DNA of 64,000 nt from an uncultured Lachnospiraceae bacterium (GTDB lineage Bacteria; Bacillota; Clostridia; Lachnospirales; Lachnospiraceae): assembly GCA_910579935.1 (NCBI GenBank), contig CAJTVQ010000001.1, positions 107,592 to 171,591 of the forward strand, given 5' to 3'. Under the pieces are notes generated by a model. It saw only the letters and a list, made by a program, of their open reading frames with translations, was not told the DNA's origin and ran no database searches. Shown in pieces: positions 52,585 to 62,831 of the stretch; position 1 is the stretch's first letter; each line of letters starts with the position of its first letter. Position numbers and translations under genes: made by a program.

Positions 52585-53406
52585 TTACATCACACTTCCA
52601 CGGACAGCCTCCAGGTCTTCATCCTTCTTCACGATCACACCGACAAAAGGAAGCTCATTCTTTATCTTCTCCAACGGTATTCCGCCTATCTGGAGCGCAT
52701 TGACCCAGTCAATCAATTCCGAAGTGCTCGGTTTCTTACGTACATCCTTCAACGAACGTATCCAGTAAAATACGTCCATTGCATTTTTCAGCAGATTTTC
52801 CTCAATGTCCGGAAAATGGGTTTTTACGATTTCCTCCATCAGCTCCGCATCCGGGAAATCAATATAATGGAAAATACATCTTCTTAAAAAAGCATCCGGC
52901 AGTTCTTTCTCCGCATTGGAAGTAATGATGACAATCGGTCTGTGTTTTGCCTTAACAGTCCGCTTCGTCTCATGAATATAAAACTCCATCTGATCCAGTT
53001 CCCACAGAAGATCATTCGGGAATTCCAAATCCGCCTTATCAATCTCGTCAATAAGAAGCACCACCTGTTCTTCACTGTCAAATGCCTCTCCCAGTTTTCC
53101 AAGTTTAATATAGCGGGCAATATCATCCACGCCTTCTTCCCCGAACTGTCCGTCATACAGCCTCTGAATCGTATCATAGACATAAAGTCCTTCCTGCGCC
53201 TTCGTGGTGGACTTAATGTTCCATATGACCAGTTTCTTGCCCAGCGACTTCGCCACTGCTTCCGCCAGCATTGTCTTTCCTGTTCCGGGCTCCCCCTTGA
53301 TCAGAAGAGGCTTCTGCAGGGCAATCGCCACATTCACACTCGCCATCAATTCCTCTGAAGCCACATATTCCGCCGTACTCCCAAATCCCTGTTTTACTTC
53401 ACTCAT
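52585..53406 (-). CDS. MoxR-family AAA ATPase
   Basis: A 273-residue AAA+ ATPase: Walker A GEPGTGKTML (about residues 38-47), Walker B VVLLIDEIDKAD, sensor 1 IVIITSNAEKELP and arginine finger FLRRCIFHYI. MoxR proteins are chaperone-like and act with VWA partners such as the one encoded downstream, 98 bp away. Confidence 0.9.
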   Translation of the reverse strand: MSEVKQGFGSTAEYVASEELMASVNVAIALQKPLLIKGEPGTGKTMLAEAVAKSLGKKLVIWNIKSTTKAQEGLYVYDTIQRLYDGQFGEEGVDDIARYIKLGKLGEAFDSEEQVVLLIDEIDKADLEFPNDLLWELDQMEFYIHETKRTVKAKHRPIVIITSNAEKELPDAFLRRCIFHYIDFPDAELMEEIVKTHFPDIEENLLKNAMDVFYWIRSLKDVRKKPSTSELIDWVNALQIGGIPLEKIKNELPFVGVIVKKDEDLEAVRGSVM

Positions 53407-53529
53407 CCTTCTCCTCTTTCCGCGTCTGTCCCGACACTATAAATACAATTCCGTTCTTTCTGCCATTTCCATGCATATTATAATATAATTTTATGTTACG
53501 CCATTCAGCCTTTAAAAGCAATCCTGTAT

Positions 53530-54537
53530 TTACCAGGGAAGATCCGAATTTTCCAGCTTCTTATCCCGCAGCATCAGATCCTTCACCGCTTCGTCCGCCG
53601 TCTTCCCATGAAAGAGCACCGCATTCACCTGCTCGATGATCGGAAGCTGTACCCCGTATTTTTCTGCCAGCGCCATTGCCGCTTTTGCCGAATACACACC
53701 CTCCACGACCATCTTCACTTCCTGCATGGCTTCTTCCATCGTATACCCTTTCCCGATCAGTATCCCGGCCCTGCGGTTTCTGGAATGCATGGAAGCGCAG
53801 GTCACGATCAAATCGCCGATACCGGTCAGACCGCTGAACGTTTCCGCCCTGCCCCCCATCGCCGTACCGAGACGGGAAATCTCCGTAATTCCCCTCGTGA
53901 TCAAAGCAGCCTTTGTATTGTCCCCATATCCTAACCCGTCCGCAATGCCGGCCGCCAGGGCCACTACATTTTTCAGCGCCGCCCCCAGCTCAATGCCCAG
54001 CACATCCGGACTGATGTAGACACGGAACACCTCGTTCATAAATAAGTTCTGCAGATACTCCGCCGTTTCTTTCTCCTTTGCCCCTACCACGATCGTGGTA
54101 GGAATTCCCCGTCCTACTTCCTCTGCGTGAGAAGGACCGGACAGAACTGCAACCCGCGCCTGCGGTATCTCTTCTTCAATAATCCGGGACAGCGTCATCA
54201 GTGTCTTTTCTTCAATCCCTTTCGCCACGTCCACAATAATCTGTCCGCCCGTCACATATTCTTTCATCCGGTGGGAAGTACTTCTTGTATAAGGCGAAGG
54301 CACTGCCAGCACCAGCACCTCCTTCCCCTTTACCGCCGCCTCCAAATCGGTCGTGAACACCATATCTTCCGGCAGTTTCACCCCCGGAAGTTTCTCCTTA
54401 TGTTCATGCTCTTCGTTCAGCATGTCAATTTCTTCCTCTAAAACAGACCAAACCGTTACTTTATGCCCGTTTTTATGGAGCAGCTTCGCCAAAGCGGTTC
54501 CCCAGCTTCCGGCCCCTATAATGCTTACATCCGCCAT
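53530..54537 (-). CDS. gpsA: Glycerol-3-phosphate dehydrogenase [NAD(P)+]
   Basis: It makes sn-glycerol-3-phosphate from dihydroxyacetone phosphate for phospholipids. The protein has 335 residues: Rossmann start SIIGAGSWGTALAKLL, VLSGPSHAEEVGRG, and the catalytic lysine region LGAALKNVVALAAG. It abuts plsY, which uses its product. Confidence 0.96.
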   Translation of the reverse strand: MADVSIIGAGSWGTALAKLLHKNGHKVTVWSVLEEEIDMLNEEHEHKEKLPGVKLPEDMVFTTDLEAAVKGKEVLVLAVPSPYTRSTSHRMKEYVTGGQIIVDVAKGIEEKTLMTLSRIIEEEIPQARVAVLSGPSHAEEVGRGIPTTIVVGAKEKETAEYLQNLFMNEVFRVYISPDVLGIELGAALKNVVALAAGIADGLGYGDNTKAALITRGITEISRLGTAMGGRAETFSGLTGIGDLIVTCASMHSRNRRAGILIGKGYTMEEAMQEVKMVVEGVYSAKAAMALAEKYGVQLPIIEQVNAVLFHGKTADEAVKDLMLRDKKLENSDLPW

Positions 54538-55197
54538 TTACTTGTCCTCCGTTTTGTTCTTTTTAAAAAGATACGTCTTTCTTTCCTCGCCTTTCAGCAG
54601 ACGTTTGATATTCTCCCGATGTTTATAATATGCCATAACTGTCAAAAATCCTGCAATTATGTACATTTCTGTTAGGGCCGCCTGAGACATTCCGCCAAAC
54701 AGTCCCATCTGTCCGGATATAATAATCTGGGTCATAAACCCTGCATATACCAGCAGCGACCCGAGCGATACATAATGGGTCAGCAGGAAAGCACCGAAAA
54801 ACAGTACCACTCCCATCGGAATAAAAGTGGGATGGAACGACAGAATCAGTCCGGCTGTCGCCGCAATCCCCTTTCCGCCTTTGAATCCTAAATAAAACGG
54901 AAAATTGTGTCCCAAAATGGCGCCTGCCGCCGCATACATCTTAAACAGATAGACCATATCCGGATGGGATTTCCCGAATAACAGGCTGCTGATCACAACC
55001 GCAAAAATACATTTCAGCACATCCCCGGCAAACACGATCAGTCCGGCTTTCGTACCGAGTACCCGCAGCGTATTGGTCGTCCCCGCATTCCCGCTTCCGT
55101 GCTGCCTGATATCAATACCGTGCATTTTGCCGTATATATAAGCCGTCTGAAACAGTCCAAACAAATATCCGATTGCCAAACAAATGATTCGTTCCAC
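54538..55197 (-). CDS. plsY: Glycerol-3-phosphate acyltransferase PlsY
   Basis: A membrane enzyme that transfers acyl groups from acyl-phosphate to glycerol-3-phosphate. It has 219 residues with several membrane helices. The family motifs are HGSGNAGTTNTLRVLG, GHNFPFYLGFKGGKGIAAT and YKHRENIKRLLKGEE. GTG at 55197 is taken as start because AAAGGAAAG precedes it and it lies 1 bp beyond the der stop. Longer frames run inside der. Confidence 0.95.
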   Translation of the reverse strand: MERIICLAIGYLFGLFQTAYIYGKMHGIDIRQHGSGNAGTTNTLRVLGTKAGLIVFAGDVLKCIFAVVISSLLFGKSHPDMVYLFKMYAAAGAILGHNFPFYLGFKGGKGIAATAGLILSFHPTFIPMGVVLFFGAFLLTHYVSLGSLLVYAGFMTQIIISGQMGLFGGMSQAALTEMYIIAGFLTVMAYYKHRENIKRLLKGEERKTYLFKKNKTEDK

Positions 55198-55198
55198 T

Positions 55199-56533
55199 TT
55201 ACTTACTTTCCTTTCTTTCCCGGATAATGAATTTAAGAGGCGTTCCCCGGAAACCAAACGCTTCCCTTATCTGGTTCTCAATATACCTTGTGTATGAAAA
55301 ATGCATCAGTTCCCTGTCATTGACGAAAATCACAAACGTAGGCGGTTTCACCGATACCTGCGTGATATAATAGAGCCGCAGCCTTTTTCCCTTATCGGAA
55401 GGCGGCTGCTGCATTGCTACCGCTTCGGACATAATTTCATTCAGCACACCCGTCGCCACGCGCATGGAATGGTTTTCACTGACCATATCGATCGTTTCGT
55501 AGAGTTTGGTCAACCGCTGTCCTGTTACCGCCGAGATAAAGACAATTTCCGCATAGGGCATGAATGATAAAATCTCCCGCACTTTTTTCGTAAATTCATT
55601 TACAGTCCGATTGTCTTTCTCCACCGCATCCCATTTATTCACCGCGATGATAACGGCTTTTCCGCGTTCATGGGCAATCCCCGCGATCTTGGCATCCTGC
55701 TCGGTGACTCCTTCCGTGGCATCGATGACCAGCACCGCAATATCCGCCCGTTCCACTGCACTGACCGTACGCACGATCATATAGCGTTCCAGTTCTTCTT
55801 TTACCTTATTCTTACGACGCAGTCCTGCCGTATCAATAAAAACATATTCTTTTCCGTTATACTTTATCTCCGTATCAATGGCATCCCTTGTGGTGCCTGC
55901 AATATCGGATACAATGACCCTGTTCTCACCGGCCAGCCGGTTAATAATGGAAGATTTTCCTACATTGGGTTTCCCTACAATAGCGATTTTCGGCCGGTCG
56001 TCGTCCTCATCTTCCTCCGCTGTCTTGTCAAAATGGGCGATCACCTCATCCAGCATATCTCCCAGCCCCATTTTGTTCGCCGCCGAGATCGCATGTGGAT
56101 CGCCTATTCCCAAATTATAAAATTCGTACACATCCGCCATATATTTTTCGAAACTGTCTACCTTGTTGACTACTAATACCACCGGTTTACCGGAACGCCG
56201 GAGCATGTCCGCCACCTTGGCATCCGCATCCAAAAGTCCCTGTTTCACGTCTGTCATAAACAAAATCACATCCGCCGTGTCGATGGCTGTCTGCGCCTGT
56301 TCCCGCATCTGCGACAGAATAATGTCCTTACTGTCCGGCTCGATACCGCCCGTATCGATCAGCGTAAAAGCTGCATCCAGCCATGAAACATCCGCATAGA
56401 TCCGGTCCCTGGTAATGCCCGGCGTATCCTTTACTATCGATATCATTTCCCCCGCCAATGCATTGAATAGTGTGGATTTCCCTACATTCGGCCTGCCCAC
56501 TACCGCAACGATCGGCTTTTTTTTCTTTCCCAT
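55199..56533 (-). CDS. der: Ribosome assembly GTPase Der (EngA)
   Basis: An essential double GTPase for 50S ribosome maturation. The protein has 444 residues. The first G domain has GRPNVGKSTLFN and DTGGIE, the second GKPNVGKSSIIN and DTAGLRRKNKV. NKVD and NKWD are the G4 motifs, and the C-terminus is a KH-like domain. It precedes plsY and gpsA, an arrangement seen in many Clostridia. Confidence 0.97.
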   Translation of the reverse strand: MGKKKKPIVAVVGRPNVGKSTLFNALAGEMISIVKDTPGITRDRIYADVSWLDAAFTLIDTGGIEPDSKDIILSQMREQAQTAIDTADVILFMTDVKQGLLDADAKVADMLRRSGKPVVLVVNKVDSFEKYMADVYEFYNLGIGDPHAISAANKMGLGDMLDEVIAHFDKTAEEDEDDDRPKIAIVGKPNVGKSSIINRLAGENRVIVSDIAGTTRDAIDTEIKYNGKEYVFIDTAGLRRKNKVKEELERYMIVRTVSAVERADIAVLVIDATEGVTEQDAKIAGIAHERGKAVIIAVNKWDAVEKDNRTVNEFTKKVREILSFMPYAEIVFISAVTGQRLTKLYETIDMVSENHSMRVATGVLNEIMSEAVAMQQPPSDKGKRLRLYYITQVSVKPPTFVIFVNDRELMHFSYTRYIENQIREAFGFRGTPLKFIIRERKESK

Positions 56534-56550
56534 GTTATAACCATGCCTTT

Positions 56551-57891
56551 CTATGAATCTGTATTTCCATATAATATCGTTTCGATAAAATCACGTCCGC
56601 TTGATTTTACAATATCTACCTTTACTTGTAAAGCCTTTTCCATCTCTTCTACCGTCATATCATCCAAAAAGACCGTTTCCCCGCTGCGGAGCACATTCTG
56701 CGGAAGCAGCAGCCGTTTTCCCAGTTCCTTTCCGTTCAGCTGCTTTACGATATCCTGTCCGGTCAGCAGTCCCGATACCGTAATCCGTTCTCCGAAAAAC
56801 TCATTGATAACCGGATATACGTGAATATGAATACCTGTGCAGACTGCTTCCAGCCGCTTTGCCATATCCCTGATATACGGATATGCCAGCAGTCCCGTGG
56901 CAATGGATACCGTTCCGCCATCCGCCTCCAAAGGCTTCCTGCTCTTTCGGATTTCCTCCAGCGCCTCCCCGAATTCATCAAGCAAAAGCCGGAGCATCCC
57001 CACACCGTTCTCCAGCTGCAGGTAACCGTCGTAACGTTCCTCCTCCGGCAGTTCCTGCCCTGCCAGAATATACCATTCATCGCTGGCATGGATGAAATGA
57101 ACGCCATGCTCAGCATATATTTTATCCTGCCATTCGTGAATCATACGTAGCACCGCTTCGGCATCTTCTTTCACAAACGGTTCCAGCGGATACAATCCGT
57201 CCCGGTATCTGGACAGTCCCACGGGAACGACCGAAACGCTTTCCAGACAGGGCAGATAGTTCGTCAGCTCCGAAATGCTCCGCTCCAGTTCCGCTCCGTC
57301 ATTCACCCCTTTGCAGAGCACAATCTGTCCGTTCATCGTGATGCCCGCCTCGTACAGTCTGTCCACTTTCTTCAGGGCTTCTCCTGCAAAACGGTTATTC
57401 AGCATCTTACACCGCAGCTGCGGATTGGTGGTCTGGAAGGAAATGTTGATCGGCGACAGGTGATATTTGATAATCCGTTCCACATCATGATCCGACATAT
57501 TGGTAAGCGTCACATAATTCCCCTGAAGGAAAGAAAGTCTGGAATCATCATCTTTAAAATACAGCGTTTCGCGCATTCCTGCCGGCATCTGGTCAATAAA
57601 ACAGAAAATGCATTTATTATGGCAGGAACGGTATTCGTCCATCAGCCCGTTCTCAAATTCAATCCCCAAATCCTCTTCATATTCCTTGTCGATCTCCAAA
57701 AGCCACTCTTCCCCATCCGCTTTTTCCACCAATACTTCGATATAATCGTCTTGTACCAGATACTGATAATCGAAAATATCCTGGATTTCTTTCCCGTTTA
57801 TCGCAAGCAGCCTGTCCCCCGCTTCCATCTCCATCTCCTGTGCAATACTTCCTTCCAGCACCTTCCGGATTCCATGCCCTTTCTTTTCCAT
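56551..57891 (-). CDS. PDZ/radical-SAM-like DUF512 protein
   Basis: A 446-residue protein. It has an N-terminal PDZ-like domain (ILEGSIAQEMEMEAGDRLLAINGKEIQDIFDY) and then a CxxxCxxC cluster motif (CHNKCIFC, about residues 93-100) of radical SAM type. A DUF512 C-terminal region follows. The function is not known; it co-occurs with der in Firmicutes. It lies 17 bp upstream of der in the same direction. Confidence 0.88.
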   Translation of the reverse strand: MEKKGHGIRKVLEGSIAQEMEMEAGDRLLAINGKEIQDIFDYQYLVQDDYIEVLVEKADGEEWLLEIDKEYEEDLGIEFENGLMDEYRSCHNKCIFCFIDQMPAGMRETLYFKDDDSRLSFLQGNYVTLTNMSDHDVERIIKYHLSPINISFQTTNPQLRCKMLNNRFAGEALKKVDRLYEAGITMNGQIVLCKGVNDGAELERSISELTNYLPCLESVSVVPVGLSRYRDGLYPLEPFVKEDAEAVLRMIHEWQDKIYAEHGVHFIHASDEWYILAGQELPEEERYDGYLQLENGVGMLRLLLDEFGEALEEIRKSRKPLEADGGTVSIATGLLAYPYIRDMAKRLEAVCTGIHIHVYPVINEFFGERITVSGLLTGQDIVKQLNGKELGKRLLLPQNVLRSGETVFLDDMTVEEMEKALQVKVDIVKSSGRDFIETILYGNTDS

Positions 57892-57965
57892 TCCATACTC
57901 CTTTATCTGTTTTTATATGATCATCCTTAATTTTCCATTCCGGCGACTTTTCATGTGCAAACGCC

Positions 57966-58000
57966 GTTACCATGAGCAGCTGAAAGCTGCGAATCACAAC
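57966..58000. repeat. 35-bp hairpin repeat, degenerate copy 2
   Basis: GTTACCATGAGCAGCT-GAA-AGCTGCGAATCACAAC keeps the length, ends and central CAGCT-GAA-AGCTG of the perfect copy at 43102-43136, with mismatches in the outer stem. It lies between divergent genes. Confidence 0.6.
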
Positions 58001-58029
58001 GCCCTTTTCTCTATTCTACTAGAATTTTC

Positions 58030-58059
58030 TTGACGTGTCACTATCAGGAATGATATAAA
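58030..58059 (+). promoter_or_regulatory. Sigma-A promoter of prs
   Basis: TTGACG (58030-58035), 18 bp and TATAAA (58054-58059) lie 34 bp before the prs start codon. Confidence 0.65.
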
Positions 58060-58093
58060 TTATATAGGATATTTTTACATCGTGGAGGTCATT

Positions 58094-59281
58094 ATGCCTA
58101 ATTTACGTGAATTGGAAGCTGCCATTCCGGTAGCCCCGCTTAAAATCGTCGCTACGGATTCTGCTGCCATACTGGCCGACAGAATCAACCGCTATTTAGT
58201 CTCGTTCCGGAAAACGGTCAAAAATATTGCCAAGAACGACCCTGCCTTTCAGGGATACACGGAAGATAATTATCTGGTAGATGTTTCCTGTCCCCGTTTC
58301 GGTACCGGAGAAGGCAAAGCTGTCTTTAATGAATCCATCCGCGGCAAAGATTTATTTTTCCTTGTAGATGTATGCAATCACAGCATTACATATAAAATGA
58401 ACGGATATATTAACCATAAGTCTCCCGATGATCACTATCAGGATCTAAAACGTCTGATTACCGCTTCCAACGGCAAGGCGCACCGCATCAATGTCATTAT
58501 GCCGTTTCTGTATGAAGGAAGACAGCATAAAAGAAACGGCCGCGAATCTTTGGATTGTGCTTATGCCATCGAGGAATTGAGCCGCATGGGCGTCTCCAAT
58601 TTTATTACCTTTGATGCCCATGACCCCCGCGTCCAAAATGCCGCCCCCTTGTCCGGTTTCGACAATTTCATGCCGCCCTATCAGTTTATTCAGGCATTGC
58701 TGCGCACGGAAGAAAATCTGCTCATCGACAAATACCATACCATTGTGATCAGTCCCGATGAAGGGGCTTTGGATCGTGCCATTTATTTTGCTACCGTACT
58801 CGGCGTGGATATGGGCATGTTTTATAAGAGAAGGGATTATTCTACCATCGTCAACGGCAAAAATCCCATTGTAGCCCATGAATTCCTTGGCGATAACATT
58901 GACGGCAAAGACGTCATTATCATTGATGATATGATCTCCTCTGGCGGAAGCATGATCGATACTGCCAGACAGCTGAAAGCCATGAATGCCAAAAGAGTAT
59001 TTATCTGCTGTACCTTCGGATTGTTTACGGACGGACTGAAAGCGTTTGACGAAGCTTATGAAAAATGCTATTTTGATAAAATCATAACCACGAACCTTAC
59101 TTACCAGCTTCCCGAATTAAAAGAACGGCCTTATTATATAGAAGCGGATATGAGCAAATTCCTTGCATCCATTATCGACTTCATGAATCATGATTCTTCC
59201 ATGGCAAATGTATCCACCCCCACGGATAAGATTCATGAAATTCTCTCTAAATATAATAACCGGGAAGAATTGCAGTTATAA
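58094..59281 (+). CDS. prs: Ribose-phosphate pyrophosphokinase (long form)
   Basis: It makes PRPP from ribose-5-phosphate and ATP for nucleotide, histidine and tryptophan synthesis. The protein has 395 residues, clearly longer than the usual 310-320, as in a Clostridial subgroup. The PRPP-binding loop is VIIIDDMISSGGSMIDTA (about residues 278-295), and FITFDAHDPRVQNA is the pyrophosphate/divalent-metal region. The ATG at 58094 is preceded by GGAGG; the longer start at 58082 lies within that site. Confidence 0.93.
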   Translation: MPNLRELEAAIPVAPLKIVATDSAAILADRINRYLVSFRKTVKNIAKNDPAFQGYTEDNYLVDVSCPRFGTGEGKAVFNESIRGKDLFFLVDVCNHSITYKMNGYINHKSPDDHYQDLKRLITASNGKAHRINVIMPFLYEGRQHKRNGRESLDCAYAIEELSRMGVSNFITFDAHDPRVQNAAPLSGFDNFMPPYQFIQALLRTEENLLIDKYHTIVISPDEGALDRAIYFATVLGVDMGMFYKRRDYSTIVNGKNPIVAHEFLGDNIDGKDVIIIDDMISSGGSMIDTARQLKAMNAKRVFICCTFGLFTDGLKAFDEAYEKCYFDKIITTNLTYQLPELKERPYYIEADMSKFLASIIDFMNHDSSMANVSTPTDKIHEILSKYNNREELQL

Positions 59282-59301
59282 CCAGTACGGCCTTGCAGTA
59301 A

Positions 59302-59349
59302 AAGGGCTGCGGTATGAAGTACGGATTTCCGCTTCATGCCGCAGCCCTT
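59302..59349. terminator. Bidirectional terminator between prs and the sensor kinase gene
   Basis: An 18-bp stem (AAGGGCTGCGG-T-ATGAAG and its complement, one mismatch) lies between the convergent genes, with short T runs on each side. Confidence 0.8.
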
Positions 59350-59365
59350 CTGTTATCTTATTCAT

Positions 59366-61864
59366 TTACAACAGCGGAAAAATCAGAATCACTTTAAACA
59401 AATCCCCGTCCAGCTGAATCTCAAATTTTCCTTTCTGCGCCTCTGTCAGGTTCTTCGCAATGGAAAGCCCCAGACCGCTGCCTTCCGTACTGCGCGCCAC
59501 ATCTCCCCGGATAAAACGTTCTGTCAGTTCATCTGCATTGATATTCAGCGGCTGTGCCGAAATATTCTTAATCGAAAATTCCACATAGGAACCGCCCTCG
59601 TCATTCTCATGTTCACTCATATCCATATACACCCGCGTTCCTTCCATGGCATATTTGAAAATATTGTTGAACAGGTTTTCCATCACCCTCCATATTCTTC
59701 TGCTGTCTGCCTCAATGTACATGCTGCCGTTTCCTGCCGTCACCACCGGGGTCAGCCGTTTCAATTCAAATTTCTCGGAAAATTCGCCTAACGTCTGGTT
59801 TACAAGTTCTACCAGATTAATTCTCTCCCAATGAAGGGCGATATTGCCCGAGGATATTTTGGATGCCTCCACCAGGTCGTCCGTCAGCTGCTTCAGTCTT
59901 TGGGATTTGTTATCCAGTACCTCCACGTAACCCCGTACTTTTTCGTCCCCTATATTCTCCCGCTTGATCAGATCCACATAATTGATAATGGAAGTCAGCG
60001 GTGTCTTAATGTCGTGGGACACATTCGTAATCAGATCTGCTTTCAGCCGCTCATCCTTCATGCTGGTTTCCACCGCAGTCCGGATTCCGTCGCCGATGCT
60101 GTTGACTGCCTGTGCCAGTACAAGATTATCTCCGTGCAGATTGGTTTCATCCACTTTATAATGAAAATCACCCTCTTTAATTTTCTCGATTCCCCTTACT
60201 ATCCGCTGTCTGTCTTTTGTATTCCTGTATATCAGTACCCCGAAAGGCAGGTCCAGACATGCTGCGGCAATGATCCCTTTCCAGCCAAACAGGATCAGGA
60301 CCAGATTCAGAATCAGAAATATCAGATAAGGCACCCATGTTTTTATGATCACATTTCCATTGTCATAAACTTTCCATGCAGTCGTTTTACCGGAAACGAT
60401 CATCCGGCAGGTCAGGCTCTCTTTCCATAGATTGTCCGCCTTTAACCGGCGTACCATACTGTAATAAAAGCAGGTAAACAGAAGCTCGCATACCAGTACC
60501 ACTGCTCCGCCGGCTATTTTAAACCAGGTCTTATAATAGTATTCATAGGACATGGAGTCAAAAATATACACAAGACTGACAATGATACCTCCCAAAAGTA
60601 CAATGATCCCCAACACTGCACACTCCGTAGGCATATGGTCTATTCCCTTTAAGGCGATTCCCACATTCCCTTCTTTGTCCATAACCAGCCCTTCCTTAGC
60701 GGTCAGGTAAACATACAGGCAGAGATACAGGGCAATGCAGATTCCGGCCGCGCCGATCAGCTGCCAATAATAAGGGACATAACTCCTGTAGCCGTTTAAC
60801 CCCTGTACATATACATCCTTTGCAGGATAAGCGGTATCCACCCCGATCCATACTTTGATGCTTTCCGGATAGGCATATTGGAAACCGTTGAATACCCTGC
60901 GTACCGTATCCTCTTCAATCCTGGTATTTGTTTCAAATATCATATTCTCCGGATTAAAATACAGGTATTTGCCAAATCCCTGGAACTGTGCCATAATCTC
61001 TTTTTCCGTCAGGCTGCGGGAGTCAAGGTTCGTATAAACTTCTTTTCTGCTGCCGATTTCTTTTAATATATAAAAACGAAGATTGGTATTTTTTCCGTCA
61101 TAAAACTCCTTATAATGCAGATATTCTTCATAATTGCCGTTTAATCCGGCGGCTGTGCTTGTTACATATTCACACAGGTCATAATAGTCGGCCCATGTTC
61201 CCACGTAATGCTCGATATTTTCACCGTCCACGGTCTGATAACGGTTCCTCAGAATATGCGCACTCGTGTCATCCCTTTGGAACTCCCCGTCCATCCAGTT
61301 GGCCGATACGCTGTATTCCTCTACCGTCTCTTCAATCTGTGCGTTGAAAGGGGTCACTATACCGCCCTGAAGCTTCATCCCGTCGTAATTGATGCTTGTA
61401 TATTTGCTGGTAGTGCTCAGAAATTCGTCCGCCTGTTCCGCAGTAAACCAGCGGTCTTCATACTCAAAGCCGTACTGTCCCCACTTGATCAAATCCTCCA
61501 GACGGTATTTCACGGTCAGGTATTTCTGCGGCGTTCCTTCAAAACGGTAATAAAAAGTCGTTACGTCAATTTCCTTGTCACCGTCAAACTGCCCGTCCGT
61601 CTCCATTTGGGAACGCACTGCCACCATACGCGCCACATCCGCAATCCCCCTTCCGTATATGTAATTGAACAAAAGGGAATCCTCATATATTTTACCTTTT
61701 TCCTCATTTTTCATGCTGTAACTGTAATTGCTGTCCACACCTTGAATCATCACACTGGAACCGGTCAGCACCACCAAAATAATGACGGCTGCCACGATGA
61801 TCAGTACATGTTGTAAAATATGCAATGTTTTCCTGATGCCTTTATCAAGCGGTTTCCCTTTCAT
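59366..61864 (-). CDS. Membrane sensor histidine kinase
   Basis: An 832-residue kinase. An N-terminal helix (VLIIVAAVIILVVLTG) leads to a large extracytoplasmic domain (about residues 45-345). Several membrane helices follow (about 350-530), then a HAMP-like region. The H box is NVSHDIKTPLTSIINYVDL (about 633), followed by an ATPase domain with FNNIFKYAMEG and EGSGLGLSIAKNL. It acts with the OmpR-type regulator upstream. The stimulus is unknown; the large outer domain suggests a cell envelope signal. Confidence 0.9.
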   Translation of the reverse strand: MKGKPLDKGIRKTLHILQHVLIIVAAVIILVVLTGSSVMIQGVDSNYSYSMKNEEKGKIYEDSLLFNYIYGRGIADVARMVAVRSQMETDGQFDGDKEIDVTTFYYRFEGTPQKYLTVKYRLEDLIKWGQYGFEYEDRWFTAEQADEFLSTTSKYTSINYDGMKLQGGIVTPFNAQIEETVEEYSVSANWMDGEFQRDDTSAHILRNRYQTVDGENIEHYVGTWADYYDLCEYVTSTAAGLNGNYEEYLHYKEFYDGKNTNLRFYILKEIGSRKEVYTNLDSRSLTEKEIMAQFQGFGKYLYFNPENMIFETNTRIEEDTVRRVFNGFQYAYPESIKVWIGVDTAYPAKDVYVQGLNGYRSYVPYYWQLIGAAGICIALYLCLYVYLTAKEGLVMDKEGNVGIALKGIDHMPTECAVLGIIVLLGGIIVSLVYIFDSMSYEYYYKTWFKIAGGAVVLVCELLFTCFYYSMVRRLKADNLWKESLTCRMIVSGKTTAWKVYDNGNVIIKTWVPYLIFLILNLVLILFGWKGIIAAACLDLPFGVLIYRNTKDRQRIVRGIEKIKEGDFHYKVDETNLHGDNLVLAQAVNSIGDGIRTAVETSMKDERLKADLITNVSHDIKTPLTSIINYVDLIKRENIGDEKVRGYVEVLDNKSQRLKQLTDDLVEASKISSGNIALHWERINLVELVNQTLGEFSEKFELKRLTPVVTAGNGSMYIEADSRRIWRVMENLFNNIFKYAMEGTRVYMDMSEHENDEGGSYVEFSIKNISAQPLNINADELTERFIRGDVARSTEGSGLGLSIAKNLTEAQKGKFEIQLDGDLFKVILIFPLL

Positions 61865-61888
61865 TCTGCAAGCCTCCCTGTTATGCTC

Positions 61889-62581
61889 CTACTGCTTCTC
61901 CACTTTATACCCGACTCCCCAGACTACTTTCAGATAGCGGGGATCCTTCGGGTCAATTTCAATTTTTTCCCGGATATGCCGGATATGAACAGCTACCGTA
62001 TTATCTGCACCGATGGCTTCTTCATTCCATATGCTTTCATATATCTGGTCGATGGAAAAAACCCTGCCCTGATTTTTTACAAGCAGCAGCAGAATATTGT
62101 ACTCTATGGGCGTCAGCTTCACACTCTCCCCATCCACCGTGACTTCCTTTGTCTCATCATTAATACATAGACCGCCTGCCTGAAACAGTGCGTTGTTCTC
62201 CGTATTCAGATTTCCAAGAGTCGTGTACCTGCGCAGGTTGGATTTTACTCTAGCCATCAGTTCCAACGGATTGAACGGCTTTGTCACGTAATCGTCCGCC
62301 CCGATATTCAGTCCCAATATTTTATCCGCATCTTCCGATTTCGCCGACAAAATAATAATGGGGATACTGCTGTATTCCCGTATTTTCAGTGTGGCATGGA
62401 TACCGTCCAGTCTGGGCATCATTACATCCATAATCAACAGATGGATATCTTCCTCTTTCAGAATGCGGATTGCCTGTTCCCCGTCATATGCCTTATATAC
62501 TTTATACCCTTCCTGCATCAGGTATATTTCAATCGCATCCACGATTTCTCTGTCATCATCACATACAAGTACTGCTGCCAT
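61889..62581 (-). CDS. OmpR/PhoB-family response regulator
   Basis: A 230-residue regulator: receiver domain AVLVCDDDREIVDAIEIYL with Asp in LLIMDVMMPRLDG (about residue 52) and Lys in YVTKPFNPLEL. The C-terminal winged helix contains LTPIEYNILLLLVKNQGRVFS...VAVHIRHIREKIE. The ATG at 62581 follows AAAGGATAAAGCT. It is co-directional with the kinase gene, 24 bp apart. Confidence 0.93.
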   Translation of the reverse strand: MAAVLVCDDDREIVDAIEIYLMQEGYKVYKAYDGEQAIRILKEEDIHLLIMDVMMPRLDGIHATLKIREYSSIPIIILSAKSEDADKILGLNIGADDYVTKPFNPLELMARVKSNLRRYTTLGNLNTENNALFQAGGLCINDETKEVTVDGESVKLTPIEYNILLLLVKNQGRVFSIDQIYESIWNEEAIGADNTVAVHIRHIREKIEIDPKDPRYLKVVWGVGYKVEKQ

Positions 62582-62745
62582 AGCTTTATCCTTTCTTATC
62601 CATACCAATATAACTTTATTTTTTTAAGGGATATATAGGAAAATGTTTAAGATTTTCTTAACCTTCTTAAATCTATCCCATTCCACACATATCCCATAGT
62701 ACTGAATCCCTTGATTTTACGGGTTTTTCCGCTTTCTGTTTCCCT

Positions 62746-62784
62746 TCGCATATCCGCATATCTTAGCATAAATCCGCATATCTT
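62746..62784. repeat. Short direct repeats next to the integrase 3' end
   Basis: TCCGCATATCTT occurs at 62753-62764 and 62773-62784, starting 20 bp apart, with a partial copy (TCGCATATC) just before. They lie between the response regulator promoter and the integrase stop, where integrase arm sites or an attachment site could be. Confidence 0.45.
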
Positions 62785-62791
62785 CTCCCTC

Positions 62792-62826
62792 AAAAGTTGT
62801 AAAATCTGATGTCTTTTACAACTTTT
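62792..62826 (-). terminator. Terminator of the integrase gene
   Basis: A perfect 13-bp AT-rich stem (AAAAGTTGTAAAA / TTTTACAACTTTT) lies 6 bp after the integrase stop. Confidence 0.7.
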
Positions 62827-62831
62827 ATCTC